Source: Methanomassiliicoccus sp. (lineage in GTDB: Archaea > Thermoplasmatota > Thermoplasmata > Methanomassiliicoccales > Methanomassiliicoccaceae). From it: a stretch of 64,000 nt of DNA. The translations under genes were made by a program, and so were the position numbers. The stretch spans positions 248,001-312,000 of the forward strand of contig JAEILR010000003.1 in NCBI GenBank assembly GCA_016109435.1, read 5' to 3'. Of this stretch, positions 1 to 8,223 are shown piece after piece; the stretch's first letter is position 1; each line of letters opens with the position of its first letter. Under the pieces are notes generated by a model, which saw nothing but the letters and a program-made list of their open reading frames with translations, had not been told where the DNA came from and did no database searches.

Positions 1-413
1 GGTTCTTCGCCGATGGAGATGAGGTCCATAAGATGGTCGATCGGGGCATCGAGATCTCAGACCTCGCTGACCGCATCGATGATAAGGTCGATTCCTACAG
101 CAAGGGCATGACCCGTCGTCTGCTGGTCGGCCGGGCCCTCATGTTCAAACCCCGCCTGGCCATCCTTGACGAGCTCACCTCCGGCCTGGACGTGATCAGT
201 GCCCAGCAGATTCGTAGGATTGTTAAGAACATAGCCCGGGACGGGACCACGATCATAGTTTCATCACACAATATGCTCGAGGTCGAGCTCATCTGCGACC
301 GCCTGGCCCTCATCAATGACGGGAAGGTGGTGGAGACGGGGGGCCCGGCCGATCTGAAGAAGAAGTACGATGCGGCCAACATCGAGGACGTCTTTGTGAA
401 GGTGGTCGGATGA
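1..413 (+). CDS. ABC transporter ATP-binding protein (5'-truncated by the window edge)
   Basis: This is the C-terminal half of an ABC ATPase. The reading frame is open to the left edge (frame of position 3), so the Walker A motif lies outside the window. Visible parts are a divergent signature motif (YSKGMTRRL instead of LSGGQ), a Walker B/D-loop region LAILDELTSGLD with Leu where Pro is usual, and the switch His in SSHNM. The C-terminal tail is typical of NatA/CcmA-type drug, Na+ or polysaccharide exporters. The 4-nt ATGA overlap with the following ABC-2 permease shows one operon and supports a two-component exporter. The substrate cannot be told from sequence. Confidence 0.9.
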   Translation, partial: FFADGDEVHKMVDRGIEISDLADRIDDKVDSYSKGMTRRLLVGRALMFKPRLAILDELTSGLDVISAQQIRRIVKNIARDGTTIIVSSHNMLEVELICDRLALINDGKVVETGGPADLKKKYDAANIEDVFVKVVG

Positions 414-1684
414 AGTCGTTGACCAACATCATGCTCAAGGAGATCAAAGAGCTGCTGACCGTGACCACCATCATCCCGGTGGTGATCATGGCCGTGCTGT
501 TCGCCTCCCTCGGGGGGATGATCGGTGGTGTACAGGACGAAGCGTCCCAGGCTCCCCGCATCGGGCTCATCGTCCAGGACCTCGACAGCTCCTGGTCCAT
601 GCTTGCCCAGGGGACCATAAACAATCACACCGAGGTGGTCTACGGCGGGACGGACATCGATGAGGGGCTTAAGGCGGTCTCCTCGGCGGGCGGGACCGCC
701 CTCCTGGTGATCCCCGAGGATTTCGGCGACAATATCAGCAGCGAACGTCCCGGGACCATCGCCGTGTACTGGATAATGTATGGGGCGGGCCTCATGGACT
801 CCATATCCTCCTCGGTGGTGGACGGCATCATCGTCCAGGTCAACACCGATATCTCCAGGGTGATGATCGAAGAAGGTTCATCCTCCAACGCATCGATGGT
901 CCTTTCCCCGACCATCAAGAGCGAGACCACCTTTTTCAAGGAGAAGTCTATCGAGGGGGTCTCCCCCTCGGCCATCTCCTCAATGCTCTCGTCCCAGTCG
1001 TTCATCATACCCCTGGTGGTCATGATGATGATACTGATGTCCGGGAGCACGGTCATATCCTCGATGGGCCTGGAGAAGGAGAACAAGACTCTGGAAACCC
1101 TGCTGACCATGCCGGTCAGGCGCAGCCATATCGTCCTGGGCAAGCTGGGAGGGGCGGCAGTGGTCGGGCTGCTGATGGCCTTCATCTACATGGCGGGGAT
1201 GGGCTACTACATGAACGGGATGCAGGGATCCGCCGCGATCGACGTCGCCAGGTACGGGCTCGTCCTGGAAACCATGGACTATGTCCTGGTGGGAATATCC
1301 CTCTTCCTGTCGGTGCTGGGCGGTCTGGCCCTGTGCATGATCCTGGGCGCGCTGGCCCGGGACTACAAGGCTGCCCAGAGCCTCACCCTTCCGATCACTT
1401 TCCTGGCAATGCTGCCCTTCTTCGCGCTCATGATGAAGGACTTCAACACCCTGCCCGCATTGCTGCAGGCCGTGCTGTTCGCCATACCCTTCACCCATCC
1501 CATGATGGCCATGAACAACCTCATGTTCGACGATTACGGACTGGTGATCGCCGGCATCGCCTACCAGCTGCTGTTCGCCGCCATCGCCGTGGCCGCGGCG
1601 GTGTGGCTGTTCAAGAAGGACATGCTCATCACCGGGCGCCGGAAGAGAGGAGGCAGTCCCTTTGGGAAAGGTTCAAAAAGGTGA
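410..1684 (+). CDS. ABC-2 type transporter permease (NatB/YhaP-like)
   Basis: 424-residue membrane protein. It has an N-terminal transmembrane helix (about residues 18-40), a long hydrophilic domain (about 40-195), then a cluster of five or six helices to about residue 405 and a basic, Gly-rich cytoplasmic tail. This is the ABC-2 export permease layout. The motif LEKENKTLETLLTMPV (about residues 222-237) is the conserved cytoplasmic coupling segment of the family. The start overlaps the ATPase stop by 4 nt, so the two are translationally coupled and should form one exporter. The substrate (Na+, drug or other) is unknown. Confidence 0.9.
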   Translation: MKSLTNIMLKEIKELLTVTTIIPVVIMAVLFASLGGMIGGVQDEASQAPRIGLIVQDLDSSWSMLAQGTINNHTEVVYGGTDIDEGLKAVSSAGGTALLVIPEDFGDNISSERPGTIAVYWIMYGAGLMDSISSSVVDGIIVQVNTDISRVMIEEGSSSNASMVLSPTIKSETTFFKEKSIEGVSPSAISSMLSSQSFIIPLVVMMMILMSGSTVISSMGLEKENKTLETLLTMPVRRSHIVLGKLGGAAVVGLLMAFIYMAGMGYYMNGMQGSAAIDVARYGLVLETMDYVLVGISLFLSVLGGLALCMILGALARDYKAAQSLTLPITFLAMLPFFALMMKDFNTLPALLQAVLFAIPFTHPMMAMNNLMFDDYGLVIAGIAYQLLFAAIAVAAAVWLFKKDMLITGRRKRGGSPFGKGSKR

Positions 1685-2033
1685 TCGTCCCGCCTTACCG
1701 AACCCGTTCGGCCGCCTGCCCCATCGGCCAGAAGACCATCTCCCCGGCATGGCCGAGGGAACATGGCGAGCGCCCGATGAACGTTCGGTGAGGGGGCATG
1801 CGGTCACCGTCGGCCTCACTGCGGCCATCAAGGTGTCAGCCTGGATCAAACAAAACGGTCAATGAGGGTGAGGCGTTCCGCCGAGGATACGGTCCTGCAC
1901 GAAGTCCCAGAGGGACGGTACAGATACCATTCTCATTGCGAGCTGTGAACGAGCGAGGCATTGAGATCATCGTTCACTCGTACTAAGACTCCCGCGCTTC
2001 GGAAAGGCCGGTCGTGAGAGAGATAATAGAAAA
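1685..2033. other. Intergenic stretch without a convincing gene
   Basis: About 350 bases between the ABC permease stop and tRNA-Pro (opposite strand). Short open frames here lack ribosome sites and family resemblance. The only structure seen is an 8-bp inverted repeat with arms 1945-1952 and 1970-1977 and a 17-nt spacer, followed by AT-rich sequence. It could be a terminator-like hairpin between the convergent units, but it lacks a clean T-run, so no function is assigned. Confidence 0.5.
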
Positions 2034-2036
2034 TGG

Positions 2037-2109
2037 TGGGTCTGTCCGAATTTGAATCGGAGTCACCAGCACCCCAAGCTGGAAGGATACCAAGCTACCC
2101 CACAGACCC
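2037..2109 (-). tRNA. tRNA-Pro (anticodon GGG)
   Basis: A 73-nt cloverleaf on the minus strand. The acceptor is GGGTCTG/CAGACCC with discriminator A, the anticodon stem is CCAGC/GCTGG, and the seven-base loop TTGGGGT gives anticodon GGG. The T-arm carries TTCAAAT. The 3' CCA appears to be encoded (plus-strand TGG at 2034-2036). A TATA element lies about 32 nt upstream of the 5' end. Confidence 0.93.
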
Positions 2110-2135
2110 AGTGGATAAAGGGGTTATTGCGAAGA

Positions 2136-2147
2136 GGTTTATAAACG
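2136..2147 (-). promoter_or_regulatory. TATA-box promoter of tRNA-Pro
   Basis: On the minus strand the sequence reads CGTTTATAAACC, centred about 32 nt upstream of the tRNA 5' end. That is the expected archaeal TATA spacing for initiation a few bases before the mature tRNA. It sits immediately after the rpoN stop codon. Confidence 0.6.
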
Positions 2148-2149
2148 TT

Positions 2150-2341
2150 TCAGCCCAGCGGGATGACCTCATCCACGAGATCCGCATGCGCGACGATCAT
2201 GCGGCGGCAGCAATAACGCTGCAGCCCAAGGTCATCGAGGACCTGCTGGGGGTCCTCCCCCAGCTGCACCCTCTTGAGGTACGTCTGATAGACGCCCCCT
2301 ACGACCTTTCCGCACGTGAAGCACCTGACGGGGATGATCAT
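2150..2341 (-). CDS. rpoN: DNA-directed RNA polymerase subunit N
   Basis: 63-residue archaeal/eukaryotic-type RNA polymerase subunit (Rpb10 homologue), which helps assemble the Rpo3/Rpo11 platform. The zinc ligands are visible: Cys7 and Cys10 in RCFTCGK, and the adjacent Cys44-Cys45 in RYCCRRM. Length is within the family norm of 55-75 residues. It is the last gene of the eL18-uL13-uS9-RpoN operon, 5 nt downstream of rps9, a gene order conserved in Archaea. The usual downstream partner rpoK is not present in the next 150 nt, where a tRNA sits instead. Confidence 0.97.
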   Translation of the reverse strand: MIIPVRCFTCGKVVGGVYQTYLKRVQLGEDPQQVLDDLGLQRYCCRRMIVAHADLVDEVIPLG

Positions 2342-2346
2342 TCAGC

Positions 2347-2757
2347 TCACCTGTAGGACTTCTGCCTCTTCTTCCGAGCGCCCCGACCCTGCGGCTTCTT
2401 GGGAAGCTTCCTGCGGGGATCGCTGATCAGCAGCGAGCGGTCGTAGTCCTTGAAGAGCTTCTCCAGCTCCTCGTCCTTGAGGAAGTCGACCAGGCCCTTG
2501 GCGATCGCGGTACGCGACGCCTCTGCCTGACCCATGAACCCGCCTCCTGCAACGTTGACGGACACGTCCACCTTGGTGGCCCTCTCTCCGGCCAGGGCCA
2601 TAGGCTCCATGATCCTGAGGCGAGCAAGCTCGGGGGTGAAGATCTCGACCGGAACGTTGTTGATCCTGACCTTGCCGGTGCCGGTGCTTACCACGCACCT
2701 GGCGACGGCTTCCTTCCTCTTTCCGCTGGTGTTCACTACCTCTGCCATTTCTTTCAC
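2347..2757 (-). CDS. rps9: 30S ribosomal protein uS9
   Basis: 136-residue small-subunit protein S9. The N-terminus (NTSGKRKEAVARCVV) and the GGGFMGQAEASR segment are family hallmarks. The C-terminus ends KKRQKSYR, the conserved positively charged tail that reaches the ribosomal P site next to the initiator tRNA. The start overlaps the uL13 stop by 4 nt, so the two are translationally coupled. Full length and no anomalies seen. Confidence 0.97.
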   Translation of the reverse strand: MKEMAEVVNTSGKRKEAVARCVVSTGTGKVRINNVPVEIFTPELARLRIMEPMALAGERATKVDVSVNVAGGGFMGQAEASRTAIAKGLVDFLKDEELEKLFKDYDRSLLISDPRRKLPKKPQGRGARKKRQKSYR

Positions 2758-3173
2758 CTCAGCCTCGATCCAAGATGCTCGGCCACTTCACCCAGGGTGA
2801 CATACTTGTCGGTCCACAGGTTCGTTGCGGCCTCCACCTTCTCCATCTTGGCGGATTCCAGGTCCTTGGGCACCCCGACGAACACCTTCAGGTGTCTGTA
2901 AACCTCCCTGCCGCGGGGGGACTTGAAGGGGATCATGCCGCGCACGGTCCTCTTGAGTATCAGGTCGGCCCTCTTGGGGAAGAACGGCCCGTTGATCTGC
3001 TTGCCCCTGTTGTGCTTGGCAGTGTAGTTGTCGAACACCATGTCCCGGTTGCCGGTGATGATCGCCTTCTCGGCGTTGACAACGATGACGTCCTCTCCGT
3101 TGAGCAGGCGCTTGGCGACATTGGTGCTGAGACGTCCCAGGATGTGACCTTCCGCGTTGATAATGATAGCCAT
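2754..3173 (-). CDS. rpl13: 50S ribosomal protein uL13
   Basis: 139 residues, archaeal-type L13. Recognisable segments are DAEGHILGRLST-like at the N-terminus (here NAEGHILGRLSTNVAK), GNRDMVFDNYTAK, and the central GMIPFKSPRGREVYRHLKVF motif. It lies 5 nt downstream of eL18 and overlaps uS9 by 4 nt, in the conserved archaeal ribosomal operon. The protein binds 23S rRNA early in large-subunit assembly. Confidence 0.97.
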   Translation of the reverse strand: MAIIINAEGHILGRLSTNVAKRLLNGEDVIVVNAEKAIITGNRDMVFDNYTAKHNRGKQINGPFFPKRADLILKRTVRGMIPFKSPRGREVYRHLKVFVGVPKDLESAKMEKVEAATNLWTDKYVTLGEVAEHLGSRLR

Positions 3174-3178
3174 CTAGA

Positions 3179-3541
3179 TCACCCCATGATCCTGACGCCG
3201 TTGCCGGCGGGGTTGTCTGCGATCAGCTCGGTGATGGTCATCTTCTTACCGCCGGCCTCCTCGATGGCCTTGGCGGCCGATTCAGAGAACTTGAAAGCTG
3301 CGACGGTGACCTTCTTCTTCAGGCTACCGGCGCCCAGTACCTTGCCGGCGACCACGATGACGTCGCCCTCGTTCGCGTACCTTTCCAACTTGCTCAGGTT
3401 GACCTCGGCCCAGTTCCTGCTGGGCTTCTCCAGACGCTGAGCAATGTCTCGCCAGATAACGGCTTCCTTCTCCCGGGACTCTCTCTTCAGGTCGCTGATG
3501 AGGGCCAACAGGTTGGGGTCCGTCTTACGTGTCTGTTTCAT
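3179..3541 (-). CDS. rpl18e: 50S ribosomal protein eL18
   Basis: Archaeal/eukaryotic L18e, 120 residues from the chosen start. Hallmarks are TDPNLLALISDLKRESREK at the N-terminus, WRDIAQRLEKPSRNWAEVNL, and VVAGKVLGAG. I chose the ATG at 3541 because a GAGGT ribosome-binding site lies 7 nt upstream and the protein then starts like its homologues. A GTG 10 codons upstream (3571) would add residues not found in the family and would leave almost no leader. It is the first gene of the operon, with a TATA box at 3585-3593. Confidence 0.95.
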   Translation of the reverse strand: MKQTRKTDPNLLALISDLKRESREKEAVIWRDIAQRLEKPSRNWAEVNLSKLERYANEGDVIVVAGKVLGAGSLKKKVTVAAFKFSESAAKAIEEAGGKKMTITELIADNPAGNGVRIMG

Positions 3542-3584
3542 TCTGACTACCTCGACATTGAGCGAAGCCACTAATGGGCAATCA

Positions 3585-3593
3585 TTAATTAAA
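3585..3593 (-). promoter_or_regulatory. TATA box for the eL18-uL13-uS9-RpoN operon
   Basis: The minus strand reads TTTAATTAA here. Initiation about 26 nt downstream (near 3562) would give a leader of about 20 nt holding the GAGGT ribosome site that precedes the ATG at 3541. Confidence 0.55.
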
Positions 3594-3634
3594 CTTTCCC
3601 CAGCCCGATATCCCTCCGGCTGTGCTCCCGGGCA

Positions 3635-6600
3635 TCACCTGGCCCGGTGCAGCAGGTCCTTTCCCCGGGGCACCAACATCCCCTCTCTGATCAGCCGGTC
3701 GAGCGCGTGCTCCAATCGCTCCCTCGCCTTCTCTGATGGCTCCTCCAACTGATAGAACGAGGCGGTGCGCTGGATGAGCGTCCGGCGGGAGATCTCGGTG
3801 GCCACGCTCATGTTGTACATCTCCGCCTCGCCGATCTCCTCCAGAGAAACGTATTCCAGTTCCATGGGCTCCTTCCCCAACGGTCGCCGCACCGGAGGTT
3901 TGGTCATCTGGGATGGCCAGATGAAGCCGTCCCTGACCACGATGGTGCCGTCCGTCACCAGGGCGAAGAGGTTCTCGGACAGGGCCTGATCGACGTCCTC
4001 GGGCTGGTGGACATGATCGTCCAGAACGTCCCTGGCGATGTCCACGTGCACCGGCGCCTGGTCGCGGATGAGGTCCAGCAGGGCCGGTCTGAACGTTTCT
4101 TTCTCCCCATGCCTGACCTCCCCGGCCTCCGCTTGCGCCCCTCCTTCCTCGACCGACGGTCGGGAGGGCGCCCGGGCCGCCTCCAGCGCCCTCTTCACCT
4201 TCGCCACCTCCCTGGGCCGGTCGCTGGTCCAGTCTTTCGACCAGATGCGGTGGAGGTTCCACCCCAGGCCTCTGAGCACACCCTCCCGGGTGCGGTCGCG
4301 GTCCCGGGCGGTCTTCCCGGAGCGATAGGTGGCCCCGTCGCACTCGATCCCCAGGATGAAGGAACCCGGCCGGTCGGGGTCCTCCACCGCCATGTCGATG
4401 CGGTACCCGGAGCATCCGACCCGCCTGCGGAGCGTTAGGCCCTCGTCGGTGAGCACCCGGAAGACCTCGTCCTCCAGCATCGAGTCGACGTCCGGAGCGG
4501 GCCTGCGCGTCTGGCCGGCCTGAAGCAGCTCGCGGTCCCCGCCGCTGGCAGCATAGGCCAGGTACTCCCGGAGAAGCTTGGCCCCCTGGCTCGAAGAACC
4601 GTCGACCTCCTCGGAGGTGATGGACGATACGAGCTTGACATGCATCCTCGCCCGGGTTATGGCCACGTTCAGCCGGCGCTCCCCGCCGGCCTTGTTCAGC
4701 GGACCGAAGTTCTGGTACATCTTTCCCTGAGCGTCGCGTCCGTAGCCGACGGAGAAGATCATGACGTCGCGCTCATCGCCCTGGACGTTCTCCAGGTTCT
4801 TGACGAAGAACTCCTGCATCCCTCCCTCGACGAAGAACCTCTCGAAGTCCTGGTCCTCTCCCCGCAGGGCCTCCAGCTCCTCGATGATGGCCATCTGCTG
4901 GGGCTCGGAGAACGCGACGACCCCGAGCGACCTCTCCGGCGACCGGGCGAAGTGCTCGAAGACCAGCTCGGCGACCTTCCTCGCTTCCACCGGGTTGGTC
5001 CGGGTGCCGGCCCGGTCGTACACCCCCTCGGGGACGTGGACGAAGACCACCCCCCATTCCCCATCCTCCCTCCCCGGGGAGGGGAAGGTGATCAGCCGCC
5101 CATCGTAGATGCGGCTGTTGGAGAAGGCGATCAGCGACTCGTGCCTCGAACGGTAGTGCCACATCAGCATGGGCTGCCTGATGCTCAGGGCAGTGCACTC
5201 GTCCAGGATGCTCTCCAGGTCCTCCATCTCGTCCTCCGCGTCCTCGCCGTTGGCGTTGCGGAAGAAGGAGGTGGGGGGAAGCTGCCGGCTGTCCCCGACC
5301 ACGATGACCTGCTTGGCCCGCATGATGGAGCCGATGGCGTCCTCCGGACGCACCTGGGAGGCCTCGTCGAATATGACCAGGTCGAATCCGACCGCAGCCG
5401 GGTCCAGGAACATGGACACCGACAGGGGGCTCATCAGCAGGCAGGGCTTGAGGTCCATGATGATCCCTGGGCAATCCTGGAACAGCTGTCGGATGGGCTT
5501 GAAGCGTTTCTTCTTGGCCGCCTCGTGCCTCAGCATGCCCAGTTCGCTGGTCTTCGCCGCGGGGGCGTTCAGCACCCGTTCCCGCCTGGTGTTCAGCAGG
5601 TTCCTCAGCCGCCTCTGGGCGATCTCCAGTTGCTTCTCGTCAAGGCGGCGGAAGAGGGCGATGGCCTCCTCATGCTCCTCGCTGCGGAAGTCCCGGAGCA
5701 GCGGCTCGGCCGCGCAGGCCTGGTCCAGCCAGGAGCGGAACGCTCTCTTCTCATAGGCGGCGGCGAGGTCGGCGGAGGGAAGCCTCTTCCTGCGCCCGAG
5801 GTCGAACACCTCTCCCAGCCCGCCGTCCCGGCAGGATCTCTCCAGGGAGGATACCTCGAGCCACTCCTTCAGTGATCCCATCTCCGCCAGATGTGCGGCC
5901 GCCAGCTCGTCGAACCGCGGGAGGGGCATGGTCTGCAGGGACCCCGGAGCGTCCTTGATGGAGAACCAGTGATCGAGCCATTCCGCCGATGAGGAGACCT
6001 CTTCGAGGCTCTGGTCGGCCTCCCTGACCGCTCCCAGCAGCTCCGGTGCCGCTCCCACCGGCCCGCTCAGCACGGACACCATCGCCGGGGACAGCGGCCT
6101 CCGGGCGTCGCTCATGAACCGGGAGGACCACTGCAGCACCCTCCTCACCTCCTGCCAGTCGGTGGAGTCCCCCTTGAACCGCTTGCCGAACGCAAGCGCT
6201 CCCGATGCCTCCGCGGCCTGGGTCCGGAGTACATGCTCGTCGATGGCCACCAGCCGCCGGAGGTCGGCCGCGGCTTCCTCGTAGCCCATCTTCCTTCCGT
6301 CCCTGCGGCACCTCTGGAGGGAACCCATCTCCTGGCGGTAGCGGCCCTTGAGGACCCTGAGGGGTCCGCGGTACTCACCGCTGAACCTTCTGGACATGCC
6401 TCGGAGGTCCAGGCCGGACAGCTCCGGGGCGTAGTTGTCCCTGACCCACTTATCGTTGTACGCGCGCTTGGAGTACAGCTCCTGCAGCACGTCGATCTCG
6501 CTCATCAGCTCCTCAGGCCGGCCGGCCCTCAGCCATGACGCTTCGGGGGACGGGGATGTCGTCGCGCGGTGCATGAGGTCCATCATCCACCTGGCTTCGG

Positions 6601-8155
6601 CGAGGTTCCCGGCGCCGTCGATGCCGACGATCGCCCCGAGCGACGCGGTCCGGTCCCTCAGCCGACGGACCCTGTCCCTCAGCTCCTGCAGCGACCTCTC
6701 CATCATCACCTCGTCCCCGGCGGCCCAGCCATTGGTCCGGAGATCGCTCCACGGATGCCCCTCCATCCTCTCCAACGAGGAGCGGAGGGACTGCAGCCGC
6801 TTGACCAGCTTGAGGCGGTCGTCCAGATCGGCGAGGCCCAGGGACAGGGCGTCGGGTACGGCCACCGGCAGCTCCGGGCTGTCGGCCAGGGCGGCGACGC
6901 GGCCGTAGGCGTAGAACGCGGACCGCTCCATCTTCCCGCGGGGCCGGTGCAGCGCGCGCACGTATCCGTTCAGCTCGTCCCTGACCCTCTCCAGCCGCTG
7001 CAGATCATCAAGGGCCGTCGGCTCGGTGGGCAGGGCCATCATGCTCCTCCGGACCTCGTCCATGACCACGGTCTTGCTGGCCTTCCGGCTGTGGATCTCC
7101 AGGCAGTAGTCGCCCAGCCCCCGGTCGTCCAGGCGCTTCTTGACCACTTCCAGAGCGGCCATCTTCTCAGATACGAACAGCACCTTCCTGTCGACGGCCA
7201 ACGCTTCGGCGATGATGTTGGCGATGGTCTGGCTCTTCCCCGTTCCCGGCGGACCCTGCAGCACGAAGCTGATTCCCCGCTTGGACATCTCCACTGCCTC
7301 CTGCTGGCTGGAATCGGCGTCCAGGACCTGGAACGAGTCCTCGGGCCGGACAGTGTCGTCCAGCTTGTCGGCCACGAGGTGATCGGGGACCACCGGGAGC
7401 ATGGACTGGTCCCCGGACAGCGCGTTGATGAACGGATGGCCGACTATCCTAGTCCGCTCGCTCATCATCTCCTTGTACATGGCCAGCTTGGCGAACGAGA
7501 ACAGCCCCAGGAAGCAGCGGTCGTCAACGCTCCAGCGGGTGGAAACAGCGGTCAGGGCCGTCCTCGCCTTCCCGATGTAATCGGTCAGGGGGAGCGGTTC
7601 CTCGGGCCATTCCGGGAGCGGCAGGCCGTAGGTGGACCCCAGTTTGTAATCCAGACTGGGATTGATGACGATGTCCTCGTCGATGGTTCGCAGCTTGAAC
7701 GGGCTCAGGGGGCCCTCCTTGATCAGCTCCACCGGCACCAGCACCAGGGGGGATAGCAGCTCCTCATCGCTGTCCGCCTCCTCGTACCACCGCACCAGGC
7801 CGAACGAGAGGTACAGGATGTTGACGCCCTGCTCCTGCAGGTGAGAGCGGGCCTTGAGCCTCATCTTCCTCAACGTGTCATTGAGGCCCCGGGGATCGTA
7901 CGGCGGCAGGACCTGATCGCCGGCCAGCGCGATCGCCTCGACCGGCTCTCGGCTCTCCTCCTCGGCCATCTCCCTGAACGTCAAGGTCCGCTCCCCCTTC
8001 ACCAGGAGGTCGAACATGGAAGTCCCGTCCGGACGGACGATCTGGACCGCCGAGCGGGGCTTGAAGTTAAGCAGGCGGTTGCGCAGGGTCATGTCTAGCA
8101 GGCTCTGGCACCAGCGCTCGATCTTCCGGTCCAGATGTGGCGAGGACGTGGACAT
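3635..8155 (-). CDS. DUF4011-type SF1 helicase with C-terminal PD-(D/E)XK-like nuclease and DUF3320
   Basis: 1506-residue protein. An N-terminal DUF4011-like region (about residues 8-200, starting LDRKIERWCQSLLDMTLRN) is followed by Walker A GPPGTGKSQT near 300, a long helical insertion, Walker B FDEAS near 927, VGDSRQLPPT near 950 and motif VI NVAITRAR near 1163. A Vsr/DUF559-like nuclease fold follows, with Asp1254 (YRIDMAV) and Glu1271 (GIECDG) as likely metal ligands, then a DUF3320-like domain. SF1 helicases of this layout are linked to antiviral defence; from memory, hhe is described as DUF4011-helicase-Vsr. A long paralogue lies 69 nt upstream on the same strand. Defence is inferred from architecture only; a role in repair remains possible. 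Confidence 0.85.
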   Translation of the reverse strand: MSTSSPHLDRKIERWCQSLLDMTLRNRLLNFKPRSAVQIVRPDGTSMFDLLVKGERTLTFREMAEEESREPVEAIALAGDQVLPPYDPRGLNDTLRKMRLKARSHLQEQGVNILYLSFGLVRWYEEADSDEELLSPLVLVPVELIKEGPLSPFKLRTIDEDIVINPSLDYKLGSTYGLPLPEWPEEPLPLTDYIGKARTALTAVSTRWSVDDRCFLGLFSFAKLAMYKEMMSERTRIVGHPFINALSGDQSMLPVVPDHLVADKLDDTVRPEDSFQVLDADSSQQEAVEMSKRGISFVLQGPPGTGKSQTIANIIAEALAVDRKVLFVSEKMAALEVVKKRLDDRGLGDYCLEIHSRKASKTVVMDEVRRSMMALPTEPTALDDLQRLERVRDELNGYVRALHRPRGKMERSAFYAYGRVAALADSPELPVAVPDALSLGLADLDDRLKLVKRLQSLRSSLERMEGHPWSDLRTNGWAAGDEVMMERSLQELRDRVRRLRDRTASLGAIVGIDGAGNLAEARWMMDLMHRATTSPSPEASWLRAGRPEELMSEIDVLQELYSKRAYNDKWVRDNYAPELSGLDLRGMSRRFSGEYRGPLRVLKGRYRQEMGSLQRCRRDGRKMGYEEAAADLRRLVAIDEHVLRTQAAEASGALAFGKRFKGDSTDWQEVRRVLQWSSRFMSDARRPLSPAMVSVLSGPVGAAPELLGAVREADQSLEEVSSSAEWLDHWFSIKDAPGSLQTMPLPRFDELAAAHLAEMGSLKEWLEVSSLERSCRDGGLGEVFDLGRRKRLPSADLAAAYEKRAFRSWLDQACAAEPLLRDFRSEEHEEAIALFRRLDEKQLEIAQRRLRNLLNTRRERVLNAPAAKTSELGMLRHEAAKKKRFKPIRQLFQDCPGIIMDLKPCLLMSPLSVSMFLDPAAVGFDLVIFDEASQVRPEDAIGSIMRAKQVIVVGDSRQLPPTSFFRNANGEDAEDEMEDLESILDECTALSIRQPMLMWHYRSRHESLIAFSNSRIYDGRLITFPSPGREDGEWGVVFVHVPEGVYDRAGTRTNPVEARKVAELVFEHFARSPERSLGVVAFSEPQQMAIIEELEALRGEDQDFERFFVEGGMQEFFVKNLENVQGDERDVMIFSVGYGRDAQGKMYQNFGPLNKAGGERRLNVAITRARMHVKLVSSITSEEVDGSSSQGAKLLREYLAYAASGGDRELLQAGQTRRPAPDVDSMLEDEVFRVLTDEGLTLRRRVGCSGYRIDMAVEDPDRPGSFILGIECDGATYRSGKTARDRDRTREGVLRGLGWNLHRIWSKDWTSDRPREVAKVKRALEAARAPSRPSVEEGGAQAEAGEVRHGEKETFRPALLDLIRDQAPVHVDIARDVLDDHVHQPEDVDQALSENLFALVTDGTIVVRDGFIWPSQMTKPPVRRPLGKEPMELEYVSLEEIGEAEMYNMSVATEISRRTLIQRTASFYQLEEPSEKARERLEHALDRLIREGMLVPRGKDLLHRAR

Positions 8156-8185
8156 TTAAATTCCCGCCTCAGGATGGCGTTCAAG

Positions 8186-8196
8186 ACAAAAAAGTA
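8186..8196 (-). terminator. Possible T-run terminator between the two helicase genes
   Basis: The 68-nt gap between the paralogous helicase genes contains an ACTTTTTTGTC stretch on the coding strand, 28 nt after the upstream stop. Archaeal termination commonly uses such T-runs, so the genes may be separate units, although read-through is quite possible. Confidence 0.35.
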
Positions 8197-8223
8197 TGGT
8201 AAAGAGGTTTGACGGAAGGCCGT

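Noticed and set aside
1945-1977. Inverted repeat near tRNA-Pro as a mobile-element attachment site
   Set aside because: No duplicated tRNA end, integrase or foreign gene is present nearby; the repeat is short and unexplained.
4640-5875. Long rightward open frame opposite the shorter helicase gene (also 6569-7756, 11035-12504 and similar)
   Set aside because: These are shadows of high-GC codon usage in the giant helicase genes: no ribosome site, no domain, Pro/Gly/Arg-rich composition.
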